Below are positions 1-6,202 of a stretch of 13,914 nucleotides of DNA, piece after piece. A program made the position numbers and the translations under genes. The notes below the pieces were generated by a model, which was not told the origin of the DNA, did not search any database, and saw only the letters and a list, made by a program, of their open reading frames with translations. The stretch comes from Clostridiales bacterium UBA929 (lineage in GTDB: Bacteria > Bacillota > Clostridia > Oscillospirales > UBA929): contig DBDP01000001.1 of assembly GCA_002293625.1 (NCBI GenBank), positions 1 through 13,914 on the forward strand, read 5' to 3'. Position 1 is the stretch's first letter; each line of letters opens with the position of its first letter.

Positions 1-1
1 G

Positions 2-1177
2 GGCGCGGCGGGCAGCGGCAAGACAACGGTCGCGCTGCACCGCATCGCGTACCTCGCGTATGTTTTGGGTAAAAAATTCCGTCCGGAGCAGTTTTTGGTG
101 CTGTCTTCGGGCGGATTCTTCCTCAGTTATATCGCGGGCGTGCTGCCCGATTTGGGCGTGGAGGACGTTCCGCAGCTCGCTTTCGAAGAACTGGTGCGCA
201 CCGCCGTCAAGGCGTCGTTTTCCGTCAGCGATCCTTCCGAGACACCCGCCGATCCCTATAAACGCTCATATGAGATTCTGGCCGACATCGACGCGTACTT
301 AGCCACCGACCCGGCGCTGTTCACCAAACGCACAAACGCGGCGGCGGTATACCGGCGCTTCTTAGAGCAAGCCGCGTATAACCGGGAAGACGCGCAATCC
401 CCGGCATCGGGCGTTCGCAGGAACCGGCTGGACGCGGACGACCTCGCGCCGCTTCTGTATGTGCGGATACGCACGGCGGGTCTTGCCGATATGCGGGTCA
501 AGTACGTCGTCATTGACGAAGCGCAGGATTTCTCGCCGATGCAGCTCACCGTGCTGCAAACGCTCTACAAGAAAGCGTCGTTCACGATTCTCGGAGACCT
601 CGCGCAGGGAATTTTTGGCGCGGCGGAGGACTGGGAGAGCGTCAACCGCCAAGTGTGGCAAGGGAGCGCCACGATATTAAACCTGCAAAAGAGCTACCGC
701 GCCACGGCGGAGATTATGGAAGCCGCGAACCGCGTTTTGAGCAGACTGCCGGAGATTCCGCAGGGCGAGGCCGTCGTTCGGCGCGGTGAGCCGGTGACGT
801 ATACCGACGTATGGGGTGAAGACGACCGCGCGACCTCCTGTATCGCGGCGATCAAGCGCCGGAGCGGACATACAAACGTCGCGGTGCTGATAAGTCAGCC
901 GTCACTGTGCCACGCTTTTGCCCGCCTGCTGCAAAAAAAAGAGCCGTCGCTTGCCCCCGGCGGCGAGCGCCCGCTCCGCGTGATTACCTCGCGCGACGGA
1001 AAATACGAGGGTGGGTTATGTCTGCTGCCCGCCGCGCTGTCCAAAGGCTTGGAGTTCGACGCCGTAATCGTCGCCGACGCCGACCGTTACCCGAAAGACG
1101 CGCTCGGAACAAAACTGCTCTATGTCGCGATGACCCGCGCGATGCATACGCTGGATGTGATTTCGGAGAGCGATTAA
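2..1177 (+). CDS. helD: HelD-like UvrD/Rep-family helicase (5' partial)
   Basis: The frame is open from the left edge, so the start and N-terminal part lie outside the window; 391 residues are visible. Superfamily 1 helicase motifs appear in order: Walker A GAAGSGKTT (residues 1-9), Walker B DEAQD (172-176), motif III GDLAQ (198-202), SYRAT (231-235), SKGLEFD (347-353) and YVAMTRA (374-380). The run from Walker A into ALHRIAYLAY, and the later EGGLCLLPAALSKGLEFD, fit the HelD (helicase IV-like) branch better than UvrD or PcrA. HelD binds RNA polymerase and uses ATP to release stalled complexes and recycle the enzyme; that role is taken from the family. The gap between Walker A and DEAQD is only about 163 residues, shorter than I expect for HelD, so a helical arm may be reduced. 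The gene converges with the LTA-synthase-like gene. Family assignment is good; HelD versus another SF1 helicase is less certain because the N-terminal coiled coil is not visible. Confidence 0.85.
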   Translation, partial: GAAGSGKTTVALHRIAYLAYVLGKKFRPEQFLVLSSGGFFLSYIAGVLPDLGVEDVPQLAFEELVRTAVKASFSVSDPSETPADPYKRSYEILADIDAYLATDPALFTKRTNAAAVYRRFLEQAAYNREDAQSPASGVRRNRLDADDLAPLLYVRIRTAGLADMRVKYVVIDEAQDFSPMQLTVLQTLYKKASFTILGDLAQGIFGAAEDWESVNRQVWQGSATILNLQKSYRATAEIMEAANRVLSRLPEIPQGEAVVRRGEPVTYTDVWGEDDRATSCIAAIKRRSGHTNVAVLISQPSLCHAFARLLQKKEPSLAPGGERPLRVITSRDGKYEGGLCLLPAALSKGLEFDAVIVADADRYPKDALGTKLLYVAMTRAMHTLDVISESD

Positions 1178-1193
1178 ACATCCCGCATATCCC

Positions 1194-1223
1194 CGTAGGG
1201 CGTGCCGACCTCGGCACGCCGCG
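1194..1223 (+). repeat. R1 palindromic repeat, intergenic copy 1
   Basis: The layout is CGTAG, arm GGCGTGCC (1199-1206), loop GACCTC (1207-1212), arm GGCACGCC (1213-1220), then GCG. The stem is a perfect 8 bp. The same 30-base geometry recurs at 3181-3210 (opposite strand), 7463-7492 and 7661-7690, with paired base changes in the arms. It lies between convergent genes but has no following T-run, so it is not a standard intrinsic terminator. Confidence 0.75.
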
Positions 1224-1236
1224 GTATAATCACTTA

Positions 1237-1263
1237 TATGGGCGCGTAATGTGCGCGCCCATA
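1237..1263. repeat. Inverted repeat between convergent genes
   Basis: A perfect 10-bp inverted repeat, TATGGGCGCG and its complement, flanks a 7-base loop (1247-1253). It sits 14 bases after the R1 copy, in the 128-base gap between the helD stop and the end of the LTA-synthase-like gene. No T-run follows on either strand. It could help end transcription from both sides, or be another palindromic repeat; only the structure itself is shown. Confidence 0.6.
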
Positions 1264-1305
1264 CGACATATCCCGGTGACGCACCATTGCATGTAAAACC
1301 TATCG

Positions 1306-3060
1306 TCACTCCGTCATCCTATAATACTGCACCGTGCGGAAATCGAGCGTGTCTTCTGCGCTCTCTTCGCGCAGGATGGGGTACTTTTTGCGTTGCTCGT
1401 TGACAAATTTGTAAAAGGGCATGTCCGTGTCCATACCGAGAAGCTCCAGCATCAGCGGTCCGAGGTAATTCGCGCCGATCGTGTCCCCTTGCTTCATTCC
1501 GGCGCGTTCCGCCGCCGCGTTCAGATCAAACACTTCGCTTGCCGCGGGGTTGTTCCAAATCAAAAACGGCAGTTCATACCCGCGTAACCCCGTATAGCCC
1601 CGCGACTCGTAAAAATGCCCCGCCGCTCCGAACGAGGGTAGGTGGTCGCCGAAGAATACAAGCAGATATGGTTCGTCCAGACCGCGCAGATGGTCTGTCA
1701 GGTTCTTCAGCTCTCGGTCGCCGTCGGCGACGCCGATGAAGTAGTTAGAGAGGATGTCAACCTCCTCCGGCGTGAGCAGCGGTTCCGCCTGCGTAAAATT
1801 ACTCGCGCCCGTTTCAAAGCGGTTGTTGTAAGGCGTATGGTTCTGTATCGTCACGAGATAGGTAAACAGCGGCGTTCCGGCGGGCTGGCTGTCCAGCACC
1901 TCCCGCAGCTTCGCGTAGGCTCCGGCGTCGGAGATCAAGCCGTCCTTGTCTTTTGTTTGGGTGAGGTCGAAGTCAAAGCGGGAGATAAAGCTGTCGAATC
2001 CGAAGTGGTTGTACACGTTTTTTCGGTTGTAAAACCAATCAAAGCCGGGGTGGAGCGCGATCGCGTCATATCCCCTGTTCTTAAACGCCGAAACAATAGC
2101 CTCGTATTCTTTACGGACGTACCAAAAGGAGGACGGCGTCTGATTGTTGATGAAGGTAGAGCAAAGCCCCGTCAGCACGTCAAATTCGGTGCTGGCCGTT
2201 CCGCCGCCGAAACTCGGCACGACGATGTTTCCGTATAAACTCTCCGTCTTGAGTTTTTTGTAGTGTTCGAGCGGGTCTTGCTCGAAGCTGAAAAACTCGT
2301 CCTCGCTCAGTTCGGTAAACGATTCCTGTAAAATCAAGATAACGTTCACCGGCGGCGTCTCTTCGGCTGTACCGCCCGCATACGGCTCCAAAATATCCCT
2401 CGCGTTGCCGGCGGAATACCCCTCTGGTCTGTCAATCCGCATTCCGTTGATGTTGTACCAAAAGGAATACAAAAACCCGCGAGACTCGTAAATATCCGTC
2501 ATTTTGCTGGTCGATCCGTGGCAATAAAAGCTGAAATAGAGCGTTTTATTCGAGTAAACAAACTGGTTAAGCAGAAAGAACGCGAGCAGCGCGCCGGCCG
2601 CGAGCGAGGATCGGGCAATCCAGCCGGATTTCGGAACGCTGATGAAAGCGGAGAACACCACCATCGCGACGACCCCCAAGAGGGTCGCGATCATCGTCCA
2701 GTGGATATGGTAGGCAGCCGCGCCGGAAAAGGTCATAGCTTCGCGGATGACCAAAATGTCGGAGGGCATAAACGGTTCCTGCCGGACGATGGTTTTGAAG
2801 TAATTCACCAGCGTCAAAACGGTCACGATTACGGAAACCAGCGCGAACGCCGGCCACAGCCTGTTGAAGGCCGCGTATAGAAGGAGGGTAAGCAGCAAGA
2901 CGGGCAGAAAGTTCAGCAGCAGAATCATCGGGTTTTTGGCGATACATTGCAGCGCCGTGCGAAACGGAATCGGTGACAATGCGAACGCCGCCCCGGTCAG
3001 GAGCAGCGCAAAGCCCGCAATGACGGCGTATAATCCCGCCGTGCCGAAGCGTAGTTTCAT
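1306..3060 (-). CDS. LTA synthase family (sulfatase-fold phosphoglycerol transferase)
   Basis: 584 residues: about five hydrophobic membrane segments in residues 1-170, then an extracellular alkaline-phosphatase/sulfatase-fold domain from about 235. LtaS-type residues are recognisable: metal ligand E246 in LILQESF, probable nucleophile T288 in GGGTASTEF, H337 and R346 in LHPGFDWFYNR, H408 in IQNHTPY, and D472-H473 in FFGDHLP. The position equivalent to LtaS W354 is tyrosine (Y344). Proteins of this family move glycerol-phosphate from phosphatidylglycerol onto a growing teichoic-acid-like polymer at the outer membrane face. The ATG has GGAGG six bases upstream. It follows sepF-divIVA after a 177-base gap full of palindromes, so it may have its own promoter. 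It could be LtaS proper or a related phosphoglycerol transferase; the sequence does not decide this. Confidence 0.9.
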   Translation of the reverse strand: MKLRFGTAGLYAVIAGFALLLTGAAFALSPIPFRTALQCIAKNPMILLLNFLPVLLLTLLLYAAFNRLWPAFALVSVIVTVLTLVNYFKTIVRQEPFMPSDILVIREAMTFSGAAAYHIHWTMIATLLGVVAMVVFSAFISVPKSGWIARSSLAAGALLAFFLLNQFVYSNKTLYFSFYCHGSTSKMTDIYESRGFLYSFWYNINGMRIDRPEGYSAGNARDILEPYAGGTAEETPPVNVILILQESFTELSEDEFFSFEQDPLEHYKKLKTESLYGNIVVPSFGGGTASTEFDVLTGLCSTFINNQTPSSFWYVRKEYEAIVSAFKNRGYDAIALHPGFDWFYNRKNVYNHFGFDSFISRFDFDLTQTKDKDGLISDAGAYAKLREVLDSQPAGTPLFTYLVTIQNHTPYNNRFETGASNFTQAEPLLTPEEVDILSNYFIGVADGDRELKNLTDHLRGLDEPYLLVFFGDHLPSFGAAGHFYESRGYTGLRGYELPFLIWNNPAASEVFDLNAAAERAGMKQGDTIGANYLGPLMLELLGMDTDMPFYKFVNEQRKKYPILREESAEDTLDFRTVQYYRMTE

Positions 3061-3078
3061 AAATCCTCCAAGAACAAC

Positions 3079-3106
3079 CTGCGGGCGGCCTTAGGCCGCC
3101 CTTGCA
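3079..3106 (-). repeat. R1-like palindrome (divergent copy)
   Basis: On the minus strand the order is TGCAA, arm GGGCGGCC, a 3-base loop, arm GGCCGCCC, then GCA. The 8-bp stem is perfect (arms at 3083-3090 and 3094-3101). Flanks resemble the TGTAG...GC frame of R1, but the loop is 3 rather than 6 bases, so membership is tentative. It ends about 20 bases before the start codon of the LTA-synthase-like gene and would be in its 5' leader. Confidence 0.5.
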
Positions 3107-3134
3107 AAAAAATATTATGTTGATGTCACCTGCA

Positions 3135-3157
3135 CGGACGATCTCTCCGATCGTCCG
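3135..3157. repeat. 9-bp inverted repeat in intergenic region
   Basis: CGGACGATC (3135-3143) and GATCGTCCG (3149-3157) form a perfect 9-bp stem with a 5-base loop. It is the middle of three palindromes in the 177-base divIVA to LTA-synthase gap. No T-run follows it directly on the minus strand; an A/T-rich stretch begins about 20 bases further on. Confidence 0.6.
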
Positions 3158-3180
3158 CGAACCGTACGAGACGGATAAAC

Positions 3181-3210
3181 GGCGGTGTGCCGTGGTCGGC
3201 ACACCCTACA
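3181..3210 (-). repeat. R1 palindromic repeat, intergenic copy 2
   Basis: On the minus strand: TGTAG, arm GGTGTGCC, loop GACCAC, arm GGCACACC, then GCC. The arms occupy 3198-3205 and 3184-3191. Compared with the copy at 1194-1223, stem pair 8:25 changes from C-G to T-A on both sides, which keeps the stem. The element begins 28 bases after the divIVA stop codon. Confidence 0.75.
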
Positions 3211-3237
3211 TGGACTGTGCAATTAAGCCCCTAACCC

Positions 3238-4053
3238 CTAATGTTTTACCTTTTTGCCGTTTGTTACGGCACCCAAACCAAACTGCGCTTCCAAGTCGGG
3301 AAAATCATCCAAGCGCGGACGGGGAACCTCGGTGTCCTGCTCCGGTTCCCAGAAAGAACGGACGTCATCGTCGTCCAGCTGATTACCGTCGGGACCATAA
3401 AAACCGCCTTCGCGGGTATGGATAACGTTGTATGCTTCCGGTTCCGGCGCGGAGGCGACTACGGGGAAATCCCGGGTGTCTTCTTCCTCCTCGGCGGCGG
3501 TGTCATAGGTATCCTCTATCTGCGCCATGACGGACTGTTCGATTTCAAACGCCGCTTTGCTTGTGGCTTCCTCGCGCGACTGGCGCGGCGTCTGCAGCGG
3601 AGGATCTATCGCGGGAATGACAGAGAGCTGCTCTATCTGCCGCTGGTAAATCTCCCGGAGACCGTTGACAAATGTCACGGTTTGCTGGCGCGCGGTCGCG
3701 AGGCGGAACTCTTCGGTTTCGATTTGGCGGTTGATTTCCGCCATGCGTTCGTCGGTCTCCTGCTTTGCGTCGGCGACCATCTTATCGGCGGTCGCTTTCG
3801 CTTGAACGATCATCTCTTCGGCGTTCTTCTGCGCCTCGCGCCACGTCTTACGCATAGATTCGTCGACGCTGCGGTATTCCTCCAGCTTATCGACAAGCAC
3901 ACGAATCTTGTTTTTTAGCAGAGCGTTTTCTTTATATAGGGATGTGTAGTCTTCTGTCAGAGCCTCCAAAAAATCATCCACGACCGACATATCATAGCCG
4001 CCCATGAAGGCTTTTCCGAATTTTTTATCCGCTACTTCCTGTGGCGTCAGCAA
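3238..4053 (-). CDS. divIVA: DivIVA-domain cell-division/polarity protein
   Basis: 271 residues. The N-terminal 50 residues hold the DivIVA membrane-binding domain with KKFGKAFMGGYDMSVVDDFL, followed by a long coiled coil (about residues 30-145) rich in E, K, Q and A. The acidic, proline-containing C-terminal half is probably disordered. DivIVA proteins self-assemble at negatively curved membrane, at the septum and poles, and recruit division or envelope-growth factors. The start is TTG; its Shine-Dalgarno GGGAGGTG begins within the sepF stop region, the G-run directly following TAG, which implies coupling to sepF. The sepF-divIVA neighbourhood is typical of Firmicutes, though ylmG and ylmH genes often found between them are absent here. 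Identification is firm; the exact role may differ from the B. subtilis protein. Confidence 0.93.
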   Translation of the reverse strand: MLTPQEVADKKFGKAFMGGYDMSVVDDFLEALTEDYTSLYKENALLKNKIRVLVDKLEEYRSVDESMRKTWREAQKNAEEMIVQAKATADKMVADAKQETDERMAEINRQIETEEFRLATARQQTVTFVNGLREIYQRQIEQLSVIPAIDPPLQTPRQSREEATSKAAFEIEQSVMAQIEDTYDTAAEEEEDTRDFPVVASAPEPEAYNVIHTREGGFYGPDGNQLDDDDVRSFWEPEQDTEVPRPRLDDFPDLEAQFGLGAVTNGKKVKH

Positions 4054-4065
4054 AAAAGCACCTCC

Positions 4066-4503
4066 CTAGATATACAACCCGTTGGACTCCAACTCTCCGA
4101 TTAGGTCACCGCCCATGATGTCGATGTTGGAGGGCGTAATAATGTATGTACTGCGGGCGACCGGCTTGATTTTGCCGTGCTGGGCGTAAACCACGCCCGA
4201 GAGGAAATCCACCAATCGCCGGGTCGCCTCTTTATTCGCTTTCTCTAAATTGAGAACCACCGTGTGGCGATCAAGCAAGTGGTTTGCGATGTCGGACGCG
4301 CTTTCAAAGTGTTCCGGCTGCACCACCACCACTTGAAGCTGCGTCGTGGTGTGAATAGACAGAACTTTGTCGCCCTTCGCGCTGTCCACGGCGGGGCGCA
4401 CCTTCGTTTCCTTGCTCGCGAAATTGGAGTAATCTTCAAAAGCATCTGTCTGCTCATCGGGGTAAGGCTTGGTCAGACGCTTGAACTCTTCCAGTATACC
4501 CAT
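4066..4503 (-). CDS. sepF: Cell-division protein SepF
   Basis: 145 residues from the chosen ATG: MGILEEFKRL gives the amphipathic membrane-binding N-terminus typical of SepF, a variable linker follows, then the C-terminal domain with VVLNLEKANKEATRRLVDFL and IITPSNIDIMGG. SepF polymerises into rings, anchors FtsZ to the membrane and helps septum formation. A longer in-frame version would begin at a GTG at 4548, but that has no Shine-Dalgarno and adds a poor N-terminus, so 4503 is preferred; GGGGG sits seven bases before this ATG. The ribosome-binding site and start codon are part of a perfect 14-bp tandem duplication (4501-4528). The stop codon abuts the divIVA ribosome-binding site. A strong promoter lies at 4584-4612. 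Confidence 0.93.
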   Translation of the reverse strand: MGILEEFKRLTKPYPDEQTDAFEDYSNFASKETKVRPAVDSAKGDKVLSIHTTTQLQVVVVQPEHFESASDIANHLLDRHTVVLNLEKANKEATRRLVDFLSGVVYAQHGKIKPVARSTYIITPSNIDIMGGDLIGELESNGLYI

Positions 4504-4528
4504 CTGTATCCCCCCATCTGTATCCCCC
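4501..4528 (-). repeat. 14-bp tandem duplication of the sepF RBS and start codon
   Basis: Positions 4501-4514 and 4515-4528 are identical 14-base units. On the minus strand each reads GGGGGATACAGATG, so each holds a purine-rich ribosome-binding site and an ATG. The upstream ATG (4517) is out of frame with sepF and opens a 14-codon reading frame that overlaps the sepF start. Duplication is directly visible; any regulatory effect is inferred. Confidence 0.85.
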
Positions 4529-4556
4529 TGCGCTTTTTTACGGTTCACAAGGAGTT

Positions 4557-4574
4557 GTGTTCCTGACAGAACAC
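4557..4574. promoter_or_regulatory. Possible operator at the sepF transcription start
   Basis: GTGTTC and GAACAC form a 6-bp inverted repeat with a 6-base spacer. It lies just downstream of the -10 element at 4584-4589, roughly from +3 to +20 of the predicted sepF transcript. It could be a repressor site or a small leader hairpin. It does not match the usual orientation of a Firmicute LexA box. Confidence 0.35.
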
Positions 4575-4583
4575 TGTGGTATC

Positions 4584-4612
4584 ATTATCCATCATTTCTG
4601 GTGTTATGTCAA
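4584..4612 (-). promoter_or_regulatory. Sigma-A-type promoter for sepF-divIVA
   Basis: On the minus strand a perfect -35 TTGACA (4607-4612) is followed by a 17-base spacer and -10 GATAAT (4584-4589). It lies in the 128-base gap between the HlyD-like gene and sepF, giving a leader of about 75 bases. Confidence 0.75.
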
Positions 4613-4631
4613 CAGTTTTTATAAAATTTTT

Positions 4632-5849
4632 CTAATCCACAGACTTTCCGTCAAAGAGTTCCTTCCCCTCCGTAATAATCTCGTCCCCAGGCAGAAGTGC
4701 GCCTCTGTCCTCCGGGGTATATATGGCCAAGAAATAGTTGTCGCGCTCGATTGTGTCATAGAGCGTGACATTTTTGCGAACCGCGCGACCAAGCAAGAGG
4801 CAGTAGACATAATACCCGCCCGTTTCGTTATCGATACGCAGCCCTTCCTGCGGGACGCGAACCCCTTCATACTCGGTATAAATCAGTTCCCCTTGTAGCC
4901 GGCGCTCGGATATGACGCGGTCGATATACTTGTCTGTTGAAAAAGTCACGACGCATTGACCGTCCTCTTCTTCCGAGACCGCTTCCGGCGTCATTTGGCA
5001 GGTAAGACCGTCTGTAAAACGAATGATTACACTGTTTCCCAGCGTCTTGGCTTCATACTCCGGCAACAGACTGGTGAAGCGCCATGTCCAATTGCTCACC
5101 AAGCGCCCTTTTGACTCGTCGGGCGGAGAGGGACGGCGTGTGATAAGCTCGTTATACGCCGAAACGGTTATCCCGTCGAGCGCGTCGGGCGTCCACACTC
5201 CCTCCAGCCCGTCGGTCAAAGGGGAGAATAACCCGGGCTGATCGGCTCGTAAAGAGGTTGACGCCGAGGCGACTGACGCCGACAGCGTCGCGATCTCCGC
5301 GTCCAGTTGGTTAATCAGCGGCGTTAAAATAACGGCGCCTTCGTAAAAATGCTCCTGACGGAACAGCAGAGCTTTAATCTCGACGCTTTGCTTCGACAGA
5401 TCCGAAAGGTTTCCGTGCGCCACGTCCGACAGCAGAGCCGCCGTGCGGGAGCGCAGCTCTCTGTCCAACTCCGCCGTATCGGTGACGATGCCGCTGTATG
5501 TCGCTATGTACGCAAGCAGGTCGCGGCGTTCCGTCTTTTCGGCGAGTTCGCGGCTGTTCGCGCGCGCCGCCTCGCTTTGGTAGGTCACGGCGATGGCTTG
5601 TCCCGCGGAGACGCGCTCCGATTCCATCGCAATCAGCTCGATAATACCCGGCGGCAGCGACAGCGCCTTTTCCTCGCGTGTCACGACGCCGCTGACCGGG
5701 ATCGTTTCCGAGGTCTTTGTCAGAACCGCCGTCACCGTGCTTACGGGTACACTAAAAGAGGAAAGAATATGAAACCCCATGTACGCGATAACAAACACGC
5801 AGATGGCGAACGCGATGATTCTGGTGATCCAAAAACCTTGATTTTTCAC
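4632..5849 (-). CDS. HlyD-like single-pass membrane protein
   Basis: 405 residues. One membrane segment (about residues 9-31) follows a short basic N-terminus. Residues 50-90 resemble the first half of a biotinyl/lipoyl-like hairpin (VSGVVTREEKALSLPPG...VSAGQAIAVTY), residues 95-210 are helical and probably coiled, and the C-terminus ends in beta-rich sequence (GGYYVYCLLLGRAVRKNVTLYD...LLPGDEIITEG) like a HlyD/membrane-fusion adaptor. The GTG start overlaps the hfq TGA as GTGA, with no clear ribosome-binding site, so translation is probably coupled to hfq. No transporter gene is adjacent. Placement beside sepF and hfq suggests a conserved envelope or division-linked protein in this lineage, but no function can be given. 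The adaptor-like fold is an inference from pattern only. Confidence 0.75.
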   Translation of the reverse strand: MKNQGFWITRIIAFAICVFVIAYMGFHILSSFSVPVSTVTAVLTKTSETIPVSGVVTREEKALSLPPGIIELIAMESERVSAGQAIAVTYQSEAARANSRELAEKTERRDLLAYIATYSGIVTDTAELDRELRSRTAALLSDVAHGNLSDLSKQSVEIKALLFRQEHFYEGAVILTPLINQLDAEIATLSASVASASTSLRADQPGLFSPLTDGLEGVWTPDALDGITVSAYNELITRRPSPPDESKGRLVSNWTWRFTSLLPEYEAKTLGNSVIIRFTDGLTCQMTPEAVSEEEDGQCVVTFSTDKYIDRVISERRLQGELIYTEYEGVRVPQEGLRIDNETGGYYVYCLLLGRAVRKNVTLYDTIERDNYFLAIYTPEDRGALLPGDEIITEGKELFDGKSVD

Positions 5850-6073
5850 GGTTCGTCATGCAAAGAAATGGCATGGGAGGGAATGATGGTTGATATCGCG
5901 CTCTTGTAGATAAGCTGCTGTTTGCCGTCGGAATCCACAACTACGGTAAAATTGTCAAAACCGCGTACAAGCCCTTTGATCTGAAACCCGTTGACCAAAA
6001 AAATCGTCAGCGGCATATGCTCACGGCGGGCTGTGTTGAGAAAAATGTCTTGAAGACTGGTACTGCTGCTCAT
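5846..6073 (-). CDS. hfq: RNA chaperone Hfq
   Basis: 75 residues with the full Sm-like core: Sm1 TIFLVNGFQIKGLVRGFDNFTVVV and Sm2 KQQLIYKSAISTIIP. N-terminal LQDIFLNTARRE carries the conserved glutamine (Q8) of the proximal RNA face. Hfq forms a hexameric ring that binds small RNAs and mRNAs. The usual YKHAIST in Sm2 reads YKSAIST here, replacing the near-invariant histidine of the proximal pore with serine. The ATG has AAGGG about ten bases upstream. The gene follows miaA, the common mutL-miaA-hfq order, but the 106-base gap contains an extended -10 promoter and a leader hairpin, so it is likely to be transcribed independently as well. It overlaps the next gene by 4 bases. Confidence 0.95.
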   Translation of the reverse strand: MSSSTSLQDIFLNTARREHMPLTIFLVNGFQIKGLVRGFDNFTVVVDSDGKQQLIYKSAISTIIPSHAISLHDEP

Positions 6074-6124
6074 GGATAAACGACCCTTTCTGTACTTAAT
6101 ATTACGTTATGTAACTCGCAAAAT

Positions 6125-6153
6125 CCCCGTTTGTTCGTCTGTGGCGAACAGGG
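6125..6153 (-). promoter_or_regulatory. Hairpin in the hfq 5' leader
   Basis: TGTTCG and CGAACA (6145-6150 and 6132-6137) form a 6-bp stem with a 7-base loop, extended by a CCC/GGG pair across a 3-base bulge. On the minus strand it is followed by only four Ts, so it is a weak terminator at best. It lies after the predicted hfq promoter and could be a partial attenuator or a leader structure. Confidence 0.4.
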
Positions 6154-6173
6154 AGTTTCATTGAGTTTCTAAC

Positions 6174-6202
6174 ATTATATCACACACACAGCAAATTTTC
6201 TA
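6174..6202 (-). promoter_or_regulatory. Extended -10 promoter for hfq
   Basis: On the minus strand TGATATAAT gives a consensus -10 TATAAT (6174-6179) with the extended TG motif; the TGA here is also the miaA stop codon. A -35-like TAGAAA (6197-6202) lies 17 bases upstream inside the end of miaA. The predicted leader is about 95 bases. Confidence 0.6.

Noticed and set aside
2567..3202. Long minus-strand open frame (about 211 codons) over the start of the LTA-synthase-like gene
   Set aside because: It is out of frame with a clearly real membrane enzyme, has arginine- and glycine-rich low-information sequence, and runs through the palindromic intergenic region.
3241..3918. Open frame of 225 codons on the + strand opposite divIVA
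   Set aside because: DivIVA on the minus strand has recognisable motifs, a coupled ribosome-binding site and the right neighbours; this frame has no recognisable family features.
4557..4574. LexA (SOS) box upstream of sepF
   Set aside because: The repeat reads GTGTTC-N6-GAACAC, the opposite arm order to the Firmicute GAAC-N4-GTTC LexA site, with different spacing.
6125..6153. Intrinsic terminator of miaA
   Set aside because: The stem is short and bulged and only four Ts follow; it lies after the predicted hfq promoter, so it is listed as a leader hairpin instead.
6180..6191. Short TG dinucleotide run at the end of miaA as a phase-variable tract
   Set aside because: Only about five repeats and at the last codons of the gene, where slippage would have little effect.
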